From positions 930,001-994,000 of the forward strand of contig NZ_QXJM01000039.1 of the NCBI RefSeq assembly GCF_003570905.1: a DNA stretch of 64,000 nucleotides, given 5' to 3'. How positions within the stretch are numbered: the first letter of the stretch is position 1; each line of letters begins with the position of its first letter. The position numbers and the translations under genes were made by a program. Below are positions 32,029-41,376 of this stretch, piece after piece. Below the pieces are notes generated by a model that saw only the letters and a program-made list of their open reading frames with translations, made no database searches and was not told the origin of the DNA. Source of the DNA: Cohnella faecalis. Lineage in GTDB: Bacteria > Bacillota > Bacilli > Paenibacillales > Paenibacillaceae.

Positions 32029-33027
32029 ATGAAATTTCGTCAGTGGAAAAAGAGCGCATGGTTATCTACAGCTCTAGCATTGGTGTTAATAGCAGCCGGA
32101 TGCAGCTCCAATAAGCAAGCGGAGCCTGCGGAAACCGAGCTTACGGTGCTGCTGGACTGGTACCCGAATGCCGTGCATACGTTCTTGTATGCTGCCGAGG
32201 AGCAGGGATATTTCAAGGAAGCGGGTTTGAAGGTAAAGCTGCAAACGCCGGCGGATACGAATGATGCGCTTAAGCTGGTGGCGACAGGCAAAGCCGATTT
32301 GGCGCTCAGCTATCAAATGCAGGTGGCGATATCGCGCTCCGAAGACATACCGATCGTATCCGTCGGTGCGATTGTTCGCCATCCGCTCAATCAATTAATG
32401 GCGCTTGAATCGAGCGAGATTCATAGTCCCAAAGATCTGATCGGCAAAAAAATCGGCTACCCCTCGATTCCTCTAGATGAAGCTATCGTCAATACGATGG
32501 TGAAATCGGACGGCGGAGATCCATCAAAGCTGACTTATGTGGACGTCGGCTGGGATCTGATTCCGGCGATGACCACTAAGAAGGTGGACGCTATCATCGG
32601 CGGCTATGTGAATCATGAGAAGCTGTTATTGGAGAAGGAAGGCGAGAAGCTGATTACCTTCGATCCTTCCCAATATGGAGTTCCGGATTATTACGAACTG
32701 GTTCTGACGGCAAGCGAGGATGGACTCAAGAGCAAGAGCGATGCGATCAAGAAATTTCTGGCGGCATCTGCCAAAGGGCAAGAGTATACCGTGAGCCACC
32801 CGAATGAAGCTCTGCAAAACTTATTGGATAAGCAAAGTACGGAGTTTCCGCTGGACGCCGAAGTCGAGAAAAAAAGCTTGGCTATTTTGCTTCCTCTGAT
32901 GGATGCGGGGACGGAGCCTTTCGGCAGCCAATCCGAGCAATCCTGGAGCTCCATCTTGAATTGGCTGACGGAGCATGGTCAATTGAAGAAGGAAGTCAAG
33001 GCAGAGCAAGCATTCCGCAATTTATAA
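32029..33027 (+). CDS. thiY: Thiamine-precursor binding lipoprotein
   Basis: The 332-residue protein has a lipoprotein signal: a basic N-terminus, a hydrophobic stretch, and lipobox ALVLIAAGC with Cys25. The mature part follows the ThiY/NMT1/SsuA type: ELTVLLDWYPNAVHTFLYAA, EEQGYFKEAGLKVKL, TGKADLALSYQMQVAIS and KVDAIIGGYVNHE. It binds formylaminopyrimidine outside the cell and gives it to ThiX. The ATG at 32029 is used; the long upstream open frame from 31594 is the shadow of thiX. AAAGGGGATTT precedes the start. Confidence 0.9.
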   Translation: MKFRQWKKSAWLSTALALVLIAAGCSSNKQAEPAETELTVLLDWYPNAVHTFLYAAEEQGYFKEAGLKVKLQTPADTNDALKLVATGKADLALSYQMQVAISRSEDIPIVSVGAIVRHPLNQLMALESSEIHSPKDLIGKKIGYPSIPLDEAIVNTMVKSDGGDPSKLTYVDVGWDLIPAMTTKKVDAIIGGYVNHEKLLLEKEGEKLITFDPSQYGVPDYYELVLTASEDGLKSKSDAIKKFLAASAKGQEYTVSHPNEALQNLLDKQSTEFPLDAEVEKKSLAILLPLMDAGTEPFGSQSEQSWSSILNWLTEHGQLKKEVKAEQAFRNL

Positions 33028-33046
33028 GGCGAAGGGAGTCTGACGC

Positions 33047-34060
33047 GTGGACGGACGATATTCAAGGCAGATGCTGTTTGCGCCGATCGGCGAAGACGGA
33101 CAGCGGAAGCTCAAGAGCAGCGCGGTATGCATTGTCGGAATGGGCGCGCTAGGCACTGTGTTGGCCAATCATATGGTAAGAGCCGGCGTAGGCTTGGTGC
33201 GTTTTGTCGACCGGGACTATGTGGAGCAAAGTAATTTACAGCGGCAGATGTTATACGACGAAGAAGATGTGCATAACGGTTATCCGAAGGCGATTGCTGC
33301 GGAGAAGAAGCTTCGCAAGATCAATTCAGATGTCCGGCTCGAGGCGATTGTGGCGGATGTCACCGTTCATAATATCGAATCTCTGCTTCAGGGCATGGAC
33401 CTGGTTCTGGACGGCACCGATAATTTCCAAACGAGATTTCTACTGAATGACGCATGCTTTCGTATGGGGATTCCGTTTACTTACGGCGGCGCCGTCAGCT
33501 CGCGGGGCATGAGCGCCATTCTGGTTCCGGGGAGTACCCCTTGCTTGCGCTGCATGATTCAATCTGCTGATGCCAACGGGCAAACCTGCGATACGATCGG
33601 CGTGATTTCGCCTGTGGTCGACATCGTCGCTTCCTATCAGGCTGTTGAAGCGTTGAAGTATCTGGTCGATGCTGACGGACAGCGAAGAAACAGCTTGGTC
33701 ACTTTTGATTTGTGGAACAACCACTATTATGAAATGAAGCTTGCGGAGCCGAGGAATAACTGTCCCTGCTGTCAGTTGAAAGTATATCCCGCCCTGAATA
33801 CGACAGAGCAGGACTCGGCGATTTCCTTATGCGGCCGAGGTACAGTGCAGATGGCCGGGAGCGGGCCGCTCGATCTGGAGCTATGGCGCCAAAGGCTGGA
33901 GCCTGCGACTGTGAAGGTGACTGTGAATGCTTATCTGCTTCGGGCAGAGCTGCCGGATGGCGAAAGACTCGTACTGTTTCCCGATGGCCGCGTATTCGTT
34001 CAGGGGACGGATGACGTGGTTCGAGCCAAAACCTTGTATGCCCGATATATCGGATCTTAA
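33047..34060 (+). CDS. thiF: ThiF/MoeB family adenylyltransferase
   Basis: The 337-residue E1-like enzyme starts with GTG behind AAGGGAG. It activates the C-terminal Gly-Gly of ThiS by adenylation. It shows YSRQMLFAPIGEDGQ, the nucleotide loop VCIVGMGALGTVLANHM, DRDYVEQSNLQRQMLY, the block LVLDGTDNFQTRFLLNDAC, and the zinc pairs PCLRC and NCPCC. A C-terminal 80-residue part (LEPATVKVTVNAYLLRAELPDG) has no rhodanese domain. The gene lies in the thi operon upstream of thiE, so ThiF rather than MoeB is favoured. Confidence 0.9.
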   Translation: MDGRYSRQMLFAPIGEDGQRKLKSSAVCIVGMGALGTVLANHMVRAGVGLVRFVDRDYVEQSNLQRQMLYDEEDVHNGYPKAIAAEKKLRKINSDVRLEAIVADVTVHNIESLLQGMDLVLDGTDNFQTRFLLNDACFRMGIPFTYGGAVSSRGMSAILVPGSTPCLRCMIQSADANGQTCDTIGVISPVVDIVASYQAVEALKYLVDADGQRRNSLVTFDLWNNHYYEMKLAEPRNNCPCCQLKVYPALNTTEQDSAISLCGRGTVQMAGSGPLDLELWRQRLEPATVKVTVNAYLLRAELPDGERLVLFPDGRVFVQGTDDVVRAKTLYARYIGS

Positions 34061-34074
34061 ATGGAGGTTATGCG

Positions 34075-34695
34075 ATGATGAAGGATTTTCGTCTATATGC
34101 CATAACGGGAGAGCAATTCCACCCGAATCGGGATTTGATCGAGGTGATGGAGGAAGCTATTCTCGGCGGAGTGGATATCGTTCAGCTGCGGGATAAAACA
34201 AGCGGCAAACAAGAGCTGCTGCGGAAAGCTAGGGCGCTTCGGGAGCTGACTCGCAAGCATGACGTGACCTTTATCGTTAACGACCACATCGATATCGCGA
34301 TGGAAGTCGATGCAGACGGGATTCATCTCGGTCAGGGGGATCTGCCCTTGCCCGAAGCTAGAAAAATCGTCGGCGGCAAAATAATCGGCATATCGACGCA
34401 TGCGCTTCAAGAAGCGTTGCTGGCTGAGAGCCAAGGCGCGGATTATATCGGAGTCGGTCCCGTCTTCCGAACGGCGACCAAAGCGGATGTCGTAGATCCG
34501 GTGAGCGTCCGGTATGTGCGGGAGGTTGCGCAATTCATTAAAATTCCTTTCGTTGCGATTGGCGGAATTAAGCTGAACAATGTGGATGAAGTAATCGATG
34601 CGGGAGCGACGCGAATTTGCGCGGTTAGCGAAATTGTCGGGAGCAGCGATGTGAGAGGAACCTGCGAAGCGTTTCTCGGCAAGCTGAAGAGATAG
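34075..34695 (+). CDS. thiE: Thiamine phosphate synthase
   Basis: The 206-residue enzyme joins hydroxymethylpyrimidine diphosphate to thiazole phosphate. Family blocks are DFRLYAITGEQF, GGVDIVQLRDKT (the diphosphate-binding loop), FIVNDHIDIAMEVDADGIHLGQGD, GPVFRTATKADVVDPVS, and PFVAIGGIKLNNVDEVIDAGA. Key residues known in the family (VQLRxK, NDxxxxA and GQxD) are all visible. GGAGG precedes the ATG at 34075 (or 34078). Its position after thiF matches that of a tightly packed operon with short gaps. Confidence 0.95.
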   Translation: MMKDFRLYAITGEQFHPNRDLIEVMEEAILGGVDIVQLRDKTSGKQELLRKARALRELTRKHDVTFIVNDHIDIAMEVDADGIHLGQGDLPLPEARKIVGGKIIGISTHALQEALLAESQGADYIGVGPVFRTATKADVVDPVSVRYVREVAQFIKIPFVAIGGIKLNNVDEVIDAGATRICAVSEIVGSSDVRGTCEAFLGKLKR

Positions 34696-34705
34696 GAGTG
34701 AGCGT

Positions 34706-34903
34706 ATGGAGCTTATTATTAATGGATTGAAGCAGGAGTTGGATGCTCATACGATCCAGGATGTAATCGAGCATTACGGATTGGCCGGTAAGCCGATCGT
34801 TGTAGAGGCGGACGGGGCTGTTCTTACAGCCGAGCAATGGGCGGTCACCGTAGTTCGTCCTCATATGCAAATTGAGCTTGTACATTTTGTCGGGGGAGGT
34901 TAA
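34706..34903 (+). CDS. thiS: ThiS sulfur carrier
   Basis: This 65-residue ubiquitin-like carrier ends in the required Gly-Gly (LVHFVGGG). The fold pattern is right: ELIINGLKQELD, a helix IQDVIEHYGL, the strand PIVVEADGAVLT, and RPHMQIELVHFVGGG. After activation by ThiF it takes up sulfur as a thiocarboxylate and gives it to ThiG for the thiazole ring. Upstream is AGGAGTGAG. The thiG gene follows 6 bases later, so the two are likely coupled. Confidence 0.95.
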   Translation: MELIINGLKQELDAHTIQDVIEHYGLAGKPIVVEADGAVLTAEQWAVTVVRPHMQIELVHFVGGG

Positions 34904-34909
34904 CAGACG

Positions 34910-35686
34910 ATGCCGGATTTTTTTCGTATTGGCAAGCATGAATTGTCTTCCCGATTTTTTATAGGCACGGGTCTTTTTCCTAATCCATACGTTCAGATGG
35001 AAGCGATCAAAGCCTCGGGCGCTCAGGTGCTGACCTTTGCTATTCGGCGAATAAACCTGGAAGCGACTGAAGATGATTCTATCCTGCAGCATTTGCAGAA
35101 TGAATCCTATATCTATCTTCCGAATACATCCGGTGCGAGCACGGCCGACGAAGCTGTCCGTATCGCCCGTTTGGCGCGCGCTTCCGGCTTGAGCGATTGG
35201 ATTAAGGTAGAAATTAGCGCAAATGAACGTACGTTGCTTCCGGACCCTATTGAAACCTTAAAGGCAACGGAAGTACTCGTCAAGGAAGGCTTTACAGTTC
35301 TTCCTTATATATCGGACGACCCTGTCATATGCAAACGTCTTGAAGAGGCCGGAGCTGCGGCTGTTATGCCGGGAGCAGCCCCGATCGGTACCGGGCTGGG
35401 AATCCTCAATTCCTATAACTTAGGTTTAATCGTCGAGGAAGCGAATGTGCCTATCATCGTAGATGCCGGCCTTGGTTCCGTGAGCGATGTGGCCCAAGCT
35501 ATGGAGCTTGGGGTATCCGGCGTACTGATGAATACCCCTGTAGCCAAAGCGAGGGACCCCGTCGGGATGGCGCAAGCTATGAGAATGGGCATTGAAGCAG
35601 GGCGGCTTGCTTATCTATCGGGTCGGATCGAGAAGAAGCGGTATGCGTCGGCAAGCAGCGGTTTTGAAGCGTACAAATTGAAATAA
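34910..35686 (+). CDS. thiG: Thiazole synthase
   Basis: The 258-residue enzyme forms the thiazole phosphate ring from deoxyxylulose phosphate, dehydroglycine and ThiS thiocarboxylate. It shows [21 protein letters not shown], the active-site lysine in [39 protein letters not shown], and the C-terminal [18 protein letters not shown] with [11 protein letters not shown]. All match ThiG. The dehydroglycine is supplied by ThiO, encoded next, as in aerobic bacteria. Confidence 0.96.
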   Translation: MPDFFRIGKHELSSRFFIGTGLFPNPYVQMEAIKASGAQVLTFAIRRINLEATEDDSILQHLQNESYIYLPNTSGASTADEAVRIARLARASGLSDWIKVEISANERTLLPDPIETLKATEVLVKEGFTVLPYISDDPVICKRLEEAGAAAVMPGAAPIGTGLGILNSYNLGLIVEEANVPIIVDAGLGSVSDVAQAMELGVSGVLMNTPVAKARDPVGMAQAMRMGIEAGRLAYLSGRIEKKRYASASSGFEAYKLK

Positions 35687-35714
35687 CGCAATGGCGAGGA
35701 GAGCTGGTCTTGGG

Positions 35715-36827
35715 ATGAAAGAGAGCATTGTGGTGATGGGAGGGGGAGTCGTCGGTTTATCCTGCGCGTTTGAATTACAGAGACGGGGACACCAAGTGAC
35801 GGTTCTGGAAATCAATCGTTGCGGGGGGCAGGCTTCCGGTGCCGCTGCCGGTATGCTCGCACCCTATTCCGAGAATGTGGAAGGGCCCGATGCCTTTTTT
35901 CAACTATGTTTGGAAAGTCTGCGGCTATATCCCGAGTGGCAACAAAACGTTAAGCAAGCTTCCGGTCAGACGTTTGAATACACGAACTCGGGAAGTCTTT
36001 ATATTGCCTACCATGAGGCGGATTTGCTGGCGCTGGAGGGAAGACTTCTCTGGCAGGGGCAATACGGTTCTTCCGGCAAAATAATAGAAGGGGATGCTTT
36101 ATTCCGTCTGGAGCCTAATTTATCGCGGAATGTACGGGCAGCTCTGCATACACCGGAAGAGAGTCATGTATATGCTCCGCATTATGTAAGAGCGCTTGAG
36201 CAAGCCTGTCGGTTAATGGGAGTAACGATCCACGAGAATTTGGATAAGCTGACCATTGTCGAGTGGCAACGAGAAATTCTCATACAGTCAACGGATCAAC
36301 GGATGTTCAGCGGAGATCAATTGGTTGTTTGCTCCGGGGCATGGGCACAAGAGCTTTCCGATACGTTCGGTATCCGAATTCCCGTGTACCCGATTCGCGG
36401 ACAAATTTGTGCTTATGAGGTAGACGAGAAACCGGTTCATCATATGGTTTTTGGCAATCAGGGCTATCTGGTGGCCAAAGAAAATTCCACGCTCGTGTGC
36501 GGGGCTTCGGAGGATGTCGCCGGATTCGATACTTCGGTAACGGACAAGGGGATCGAGCGGCTGAGAAAGTGGAATAAACAAGCTTTTCCTTTTCTTGAGG
36601 ACAGAACTCCTTTTCATCGGTGGGCTGGCTTGCGCCCTTCCACGCAGGACGGACTTCCTCTGATTGGAGCTTTGAGCGGCTCTAGCCGTGTTGTTTTTGC
36701 AGTCGGGCATTATCGTAACGGCATACTGCTCAGCCCGGCTACCGCCATGCTTGCCGCTGATTGTATCGAAGGGAAGAATACGGCGGCCTATAATCAAGCT
36801 TTCTCGCCGGAACGGTTTGGAAGATGA
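35715..36827 (+). CDS. thiO: Glycine oxidase
   Basis: The ATG at 35715 follows GAGGAG by a fair distance and gives 370 residues; the earlier ATG at 35691 has no such site. This FAD enzyme oxidises glycine to dehydroglycine for thiazole synthesis. The Rossmann loop VVMGGGVVGLSCAFELQRRG, the stretch SGAAAGMLAPYSEN, the middle VYPIRGQICAYE and the C-terminal FAD contact WAGLRPSTQDGLPLIGAL with VVFAVGHYRNGILLSPATA are those of ThiO. The thi operon and the presence of thiG, thiS and thiF agree. Confidence 0.95.
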   Translation: MKESIVVMGGGVVGLSCAFELQRRGHQVTVLEINRCGGQASGAAAGMLAPYSENVEGPDAFFQLCLESLRLYPEWQQNVKQASGQTFEYTNSGSLYIAYHEADLLALEGRLLWQGQYGSSGKIIEGDALFRLEPNLSRNVRAALHTPEESHVYAPHYVRALEQACRLMGVTIHENLDKLTIVEWQREILIQSTDQRMFSGDQLVVCSGAWAQELSDTFGIRIPVYPIRGQICAYEVDEKPVHHMVFGNQGYLVAKENSTLVCGASEDVAGFDTSVTDKGIERLRKWNKQAFPFLEDRTPFHRWAGLRPSTQDGLPLIGALSGSSRVVFAVGHYRNGILLSPATAMLAADCIEGKNTAAYNQAFSPERFGR

Positions 36828-36846
36828 GGAGGTGTTAAACGTAGTC

Positions 36847-37680
36847 ATGGATAAGGAATCAGGACGAAAAGTTGCCCGAGCTCTAACTATTGCAGGTTCC
36901 GACAGCGGCGGGGGCGCAGGCATTCAAGCGGATCTAAAAACCTTTCAGGAGCTTGGCGTCTATGGCATGTCTGCCATTACGGCAGTGACGGCGCAGAATA
37001 CCCTAGGGGTACAAGCGGTATATCCGCTGAGTTCGGAAGCGGTTGCGCAACAAATCCGCGCAATAGGCAGCGATATTGGAGCGGATGCCGTTAAGACGGG
37101 CATGCTGTTTAGCAGCGAAATTATACTTGCCGTTGCGGGAGTTATCCAGGAGCTTGGATGGACGAAGGTTGTAGTGGATCCCGTTATGATCGCCAAGGGC
37201 GGTTCCGTTCTGTTGCAGGAAGAGGCCATCCGTGCCCTAACGGGAACGCTGCTGCCGCTTACAGCGGTTGTAACGCCTAACATACCTGAAGCGGAAAAAC
37301 TGACAGGCATGGACATTCTTGGTAGAACGGACAAAGAGGAGGCGGCTAGACGTCTCGCTGGTTTCGGCGCTCAACATGTCATTATCAAAGGTGGTCACGA
37401 TTCGGGCACGGAAGCCGTAGACTTGCTGTTCGATGGCCGTTATTTTACCGAGCTGGCAAGCAAGCGAATAGCTACCGGCCACACGCATGGCACGGGGTGC
37501 ACATTCTCAGCCGCTCTGGCTGCGGGGCTTGCCCAAGGACTAGACATAGAAAGCTCTATGCAACAGGCCAAAGCTTTTATACAAGCGGCTATTGAAGATG
37601 GAATCCATATCGGCGGCGGCCGCGGTCCGACCAACCATTGGGCGTACCGACGGAGCCGATTGCCTCTGTCTAATACTTAA
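36847..37680 (+). CDS. thiD: Hydroxymethylpyrimidine (phosphate) kinase
   Basis: The 277-residue enzyme phosphorylates hydroxymethylpyrimidine twice. It shows ALTIAGSDSGGGAGIQADLK, TAVTAQNTLGV, DAVKTGMLFSSE, VVDPVMIAKGG, TPNIPEAEKLTG, VIIKGGH, and TGHTHGTGCTFSAALAAGLA. All are signatures of ThiD. The ATG at 36847 is 14 bases after GAGGAGG, rather far; GTG at 36832 lies within the site and is unlikely. As the last gene, it closes the riboswitch-controlled operon. The AAGCGGCCG-TTTTTT sequence at 37678-37695 could serve as a weak terminator. Confidence 0.95.
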   Translation: MDKESGRKVARALTIAGSDSGGGAGIQADLKTFQELGVYGMSAITAVTAQNTLGVQAVYPLSSEAVAQQIRAIGSDIGADAVKTGMLFSSEIILAVAGVIQELGWTKVVVDPVMIAKGGSVLLQEEAIRALTGTLLPLTAVVTPNIPEAEKLTGMDILGRTDKEEAARRLAGFGAQHVIIKGGHDSGTEAVDLLFDGRYFTELASKRIATGHTHGTGCTFSAALAAGLAQGLDIESSMQQAKAFIQAAIEDGIHIGGGRGPTNHWAYRRSRLPLSNT

Positions 37681-37779
37681 GCGGCCGTTTTTTAATCTCG
37701 CTGAGCTAACTTGATAGCTAGTATGGAGGGACTGTCCCGGAAGGTCTGCAAAGACCATAGGGATGGTCCCTATTTCAGT

Positions 37780-38510
37780 GTGATCGAGAGCGTAACAGTA
37801 GGACGAGGTACCATACATTCGGCGAAAAATGTGATCGAGGGCGCAACAGTGGGACGAGGTACCATACATTCGGCGGGATGCGTGATCGAGAGCGCAACAG
37901 TGGGACGAGGTACCATACATTCGGCGGGATGCGTGATCGAGAGCGTAACAGTAGGACGAGGTGCCATACATTCGGCGAGAAGTGCGGTCGAGAGCACAAC
38001 AGTGGGAAGAGGTACCATACATTCGGCGAGAAGTGTGATCGGGAGCGCAACAGTAGGACGAGGTATCATACAATCGGTGAAAAGTGTGATCGAGAGCGCA
38101 ACAGTCTGACGAGGTACCATACAATCGGTGAAAAGTGTGGTCGAGAGCACAACAGTGGGAAGAGGTACCATACATTCGGCGAGAAGTGTGATCGGGAGCG
38201 CAACAGTAGGACGAGGTACCATACAATCGGTGAAAAGTGTGGTCGAGAGCGCAACAGTGGGAAGAGGTACCATACATTCGGCGGGAAGTGTGAACGGGAG
38301 CGCAACAGTGGGACGAGGTACCATACATTCGGCGAAAAATGTGATCGAGAGCGCAACAGTGGGAAGAGGTACCATACATTCGGCGGGATGCGTGTTCGAG
38401 AGCGCAACAGTCTGACGAGGTACCATACATTCGGCGAGAAGTGCGGTCGAGAGCGCAACAGTGGGACGAGGTGCCATACAATCGGCGGGATGCGTGGTCG
38501 AGCGCGCTCC
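37780..38510. repeat. Tandem array, 51-bp unit, 14 copies
   Basis: Fourteen copies of a 51-base unit follow head to tail; GGTACCATACA recurs at exact 51-base steps from 37809 to about 38472. The unit starts GTGATCGAGAGCGCAACAGT, continues GGGACGAGGTACCATACAT, and ends TCGGCG with a variable 6-base tail. Copies differ by a few bases. Because 51 is a multiple of three, four frames stay open for hundreds of bases, but there is no ribosome binding site and no protein sense. The array fills the gap between the thi operon and the iron-uptake genes. Confidence 0.95.
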
Positions 38511-38548
38511 TTTTTGTACAAAAGCTGCAAGCCAAAAAAATTTGTCCA

Positions 38549-38603
38549 TTGTAACAAAGCCGAATAATGGTTACGATACTAAACGATAATGATTATCATT
38601 ATC
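38549..38603 (+). promoter_or_regulatory. Promoter and Fur box of the siderophore-binding lipoprotein gene
   Basis: TTGTAA (38549-38554) and TACGAT (38572-38577) are 17 bases apart. Directly after them is GATAATGATTATCATTATC (38585-38603), one base off the classical 19-bp Fur palindrome, placed to block transcription when iron is plentiful. Confidence 0.88.
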
Positions 38604-38637
38604 TAGATAAAAGGGCAATGGTTGAGGAGGAGACAGC

Positions 38638-39627
38638 ATGGCGCAAGCAAAGAAAGCCGTTCCGGTGCTTATGGTTCTCATCATGATGGGGGCATTATTG
38701 ATCGCGTGCGGAAAAAATTCAAACGGTGCAGCCGATGAGTCCAAAGCGACTCATGAAGCGGCGAAGGAAACGGCTTCGCCGGAGTCGAAGGCGGCGGAGC
38801 CCGTTACCCACATAGTGACAGACTGGACGGGACATCAAGTAGAGGTGCCGACCCATCCGAAGAGAGTCATCTATCACGGGGAAGTAACGGGCGATGTTTT
38901 GGCACTCGGCGTGACACCGGTCGGCGCGTTGAAGGGCAGCGGCACGGTATACGACGATCGGTTAACGTCTACGGAAGACATCGGATTCCCGATCAACTTG
39001 GAGAAATCGATGGCGCTCCAGCCCGATCTGATCATTTTCTCGAACAACGACGAGCAGCAATACGAGCAGCTGGCCAAAATTGCTCCGACTGCCACCTTCG
39101 ATTCCTTCGCATCGCTTGAGAATCGCTTGCGAGCTCTTGGCGACTTGTTAGGCAAGAAGGACGAGGCGGAGGCCTGGCTGCAAAACTATAATGCGGAAAA
39201 AGCGGCGATGTGGACGGGACTGCGCGAGCAAACGATTAAGGAGAATGAGACGGCATCGGTCTTTACGATGTACCCGGGCAATCGCTTGTTCGTGATGGCG
39301 GGAGCCGGATTGCCGCAATTCCTCTATGATGAGCAAGGCTTTAAGCCGCTGGCGAAGGTGCAGGAGCTCATCGATCAAGGCACGGGCTTTATCGAAATAT
39401 CTGCCGAAACGATGCAGGAGTACGCGGGAGATCGCATCTTTATTCTGAATCCGGTCGATCCTGCGGCCCAGGAATCTACCAATGAGCTGATGAAGGGAAG
39501 CGTATGGAACAGCATTCCCGCGGTCAAGAACGGTTACGTTTACCGCTTTGACATCTTGAAAGCGTCCGGCGACGCGCTCTCGAGAGAGTGGATGCTGCAG
39601 GAGCTTCCGAAGGCGCTGAACCCATAA
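38638..39627 (+). CDS. Iron-siderophore ABC transporter binding lipoprotein
   Basis: This 329-residue lipoprotein has a signal with Cys24 (LLIAC) and then a charged, Ala/Glu-rich spacer to about residue 60. The rest is the FhuD/FeuA type fold: HIVTDWTGHQVEVPTHPKRV, DVLALGVTPVGAL, LEKSMALQPDLIIFSNNDEQ, TFDSFASLENRLRALGDLLGK, and NGYVYRFDI. It binds a ferric siderophore outside the cell. The strong Fur box upstream shows iron control. No permease or ATPase genes follow; it probably serves transporter parts encoded elsewhere. It is closely similar in pattern to the C-terminal half of the neighbouring regulator. Confidence 0.9.
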   Translation: MAQAKKAVPVLMVLIMMGALLIACGKNSNGAADESKATHEAAKETASPESKAAEPVTHIVTDWTGHQVEVPTHPKRVIYHGEVTGDVLALGVTPVGALKGSGTVYDDRLTSTEDIGFPINLEKSMALQPDLIIFSNNDEQQYEQLAKIAPTATFDSFASLENRLRALGDLLGKKDEAEAWLQNYNAEKAAMWTGLREQTIKENETASVFTMYPGNRLFVMAGAGLPQFLYDEQGFKPLAKVQELIDQGTGFIEISAETMQEYAGDRIFILNPVDPAAQESTNELMKGSVWNSIPAVKNGYVYRFDILKASGDALSREWMLQELPKALNP

Positions 39628-39638
39628 ACGATAGGAAA

Positions 39639-39677
39639 AAGAAGCTTTCAATGTATATTGAAAAGCTTCTTTTTTTT
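39639..39677 (+). terminator. Rho-independent terminator
   Basis: AAGAAGCTTTCAAT pairs with ATTGAAAAGCTTCTT over a four-base loop (one bulge), then eight T. It closes the lipoprotein gene. Confidence 0.92.
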
Positions 39678-39707
39678 GACTATAATTTTAAGTGATAATT
39701 ATTCTCA
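39676..39707 (+). promoter_or_regulatory. Promoter overlapped by a Fur box, before the Btr-like gene
   Basis: TTGACT (39676-39681) and TATTCT (39700-39705) are 18 bases apart. The Fur half-sites TGATAAT-T-ATTCTCA (39693-39707) cover the -10 box, with one departure from the 7-1-7 consensus, so iron repression is expected. Confidence 0.8.
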
Positions 39708-39730
39708 ATTAAAGCGAGGGGAAAAACGGC

Positions 39731-41343
39731 ATGCACGTTCTGGGTAGAGCGAAAGCGCCTCTGCGGGAGCTCTCATTTCAATTGCGGCAAGTCGAGCTGG
39801 TGACATGCACGCCGGAATGCGTCTACGCGAAGAAGCCGGCAGACGTCCATACGCTTCTTGTTTGCGGCAACGGGAAGGGCAAGCTTTACAAGGATGACGA
39901 GGTGCTGTTATTTTCCAGAGCCAGCGCTTTTTTGCTGCCTCCGCAAGCTTCTTATCAATTCAAAAGCAGCGACGATCAGCCTGTAGAGTGCTGCAAGATT
40001 ACATTTTCGGTGACCAGAATGGACCCATCCGGCTCTCCCAAGCTTTTTCGGGACGAACTTTTTCCGCATAGAAACGAGCTTAGAGTGTATCCCTCCTCGC
40101 AATTGATGGAGATGGCCGAAGCGATCTATAGAGGCGAAGAGCAGCAGGAGGGGATGGCCTATTTTGAGCAAAACATGGACTTTCTGAAGCTGATGAATTT
40201 CGTGCTGCGCCAACATCTTCCGTCGGACGAAGATGAGTCAAGCGCAGTGGTTGCCGTGGAGCGCACCGTTCGCTATTTGCAGCTTCATTATTTCGATAAA
40301 ATTACGGTCGGCCAGCTGGAGCGGCTGTCCGGACTTCCGAGCGGGCAGTACTCCGCTGTATTTAAGGAATTGACGGGCAAGAAGCCGCTGGATTACTTGA
40401 CTGAGCTTCGCATCCGGCATTCGCAAAGCCTGTTGCTGGAGACTAACGAATCTTTGCGTCATATTGCGGAGAGAGTGGGCTTTACCGACGAATATTATTT
40501 CAATCGCAGATTTCGCCAAACGACCGGAATGTCTCCAAGGCAATACGCAGCATCGATGAAGGGGAGAGTCCGCGTAAGGGATTGGGCTGGGCACGATGTT
40601 ATTATTCCGGCAAAACCCTCGCGGATTATGTTCTACGGCGAAACGATTGAGGATTTGCTGGCGCTGGGCATTCAGCCGGTCGGCGGGGGCTGCACGGTGG
40701 AAACGGCCGGTTCGATCTTGAAAACGCCACGCTGCTGAAGCCGGATTTAATCATTTTGGACAAAGAGGACGAAGAGGAATACGAGCGGATTTCCGCTATT
40801 GCCCCAACGCTGACCTATAATTCGTTCGATTCGCTTCAGGAACGATTGACGACTCTAGGAAGGTGGCTGGGCAAGGAGAAGGAGGCACAGCAGTGGCTGG
40901 ATCGCCATGCCGCAAGCTTAGAGGCGATGTGGAAGAAGCTCGGAGCCTTCATTAGAGAAGGAGAGACGGCTGCGGTATTCGTCCATCACCGGGGCAAGCA
41001 ATTATTCGTAATGGGGACTATCGGCTTAACTACTGTGCTTTATCATCCCGACGGCTTCCGTCCGACCGGGCAGGTCAAAGCCATGCTAAACGCCAAAATG
41101 GCATATAAGGAAATAACGCTGGACGATCTGCAAAGCTATGCGGGAGATCGGATTTTCATGCTGCTGCCGAGCAGCCCGGTATCGAGAAGCGCCTTGGAGG
41201 AAACATTACAGAGCCCGTTATGGCGGGACATTCCGGCTGTGAAGAACGGGCTTGTCCATATGGTCGACGAGCTCACCTGGAATTGCGGAGATGCGAATAC
41301 GATCGGCAGATTGGCGGACAAGCTTTCGAAGCTTCTTGCTTAG
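39731..41343 (+). pseudogene. Btr-like AraC regulator with siderophore-binding domain, broken by a deletion/frameshift
   Basis: Two frames make up one gene. The first (39731-40738) holds an N-terminal cupin-like part, then an AraC-type double HTH (residues about 175-280: YLQLHYFDKITVGQLERLSG, HIAERVGFTDEYYFNRRFRQ, GMSPRQYAASM) and the start of a periplasmic-binding-type domain (VRDWAGHDVIIPAKPSRIMF). It stops after GGGCTVETAGS. The second (from about 40714, ending 41343) continues FDLENATLLKPDLIILD to the end. Compared with the lipoprotein at 38638, roughly 11 codons plus one base are missing near 40700. Relatives such as Btr bind a ferric siderophore and activate its uptake genes. Here activity is doubtful, unless the break is an assembly error. 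Confidence 0.85.
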
Positions 41344-41376
41344 AGAGGTGAAGCCTATTTACAAGAAAAGCAGAGA

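Noticed and set aside
37540..38567. Long open frames on both strands across the 51-bp array (up to 331 codons)
   Set aside because: The unit length is a multiple of three, so frames stay open automatically. There is no ribosome binding site, and part of one frame lies antisense to thiD.
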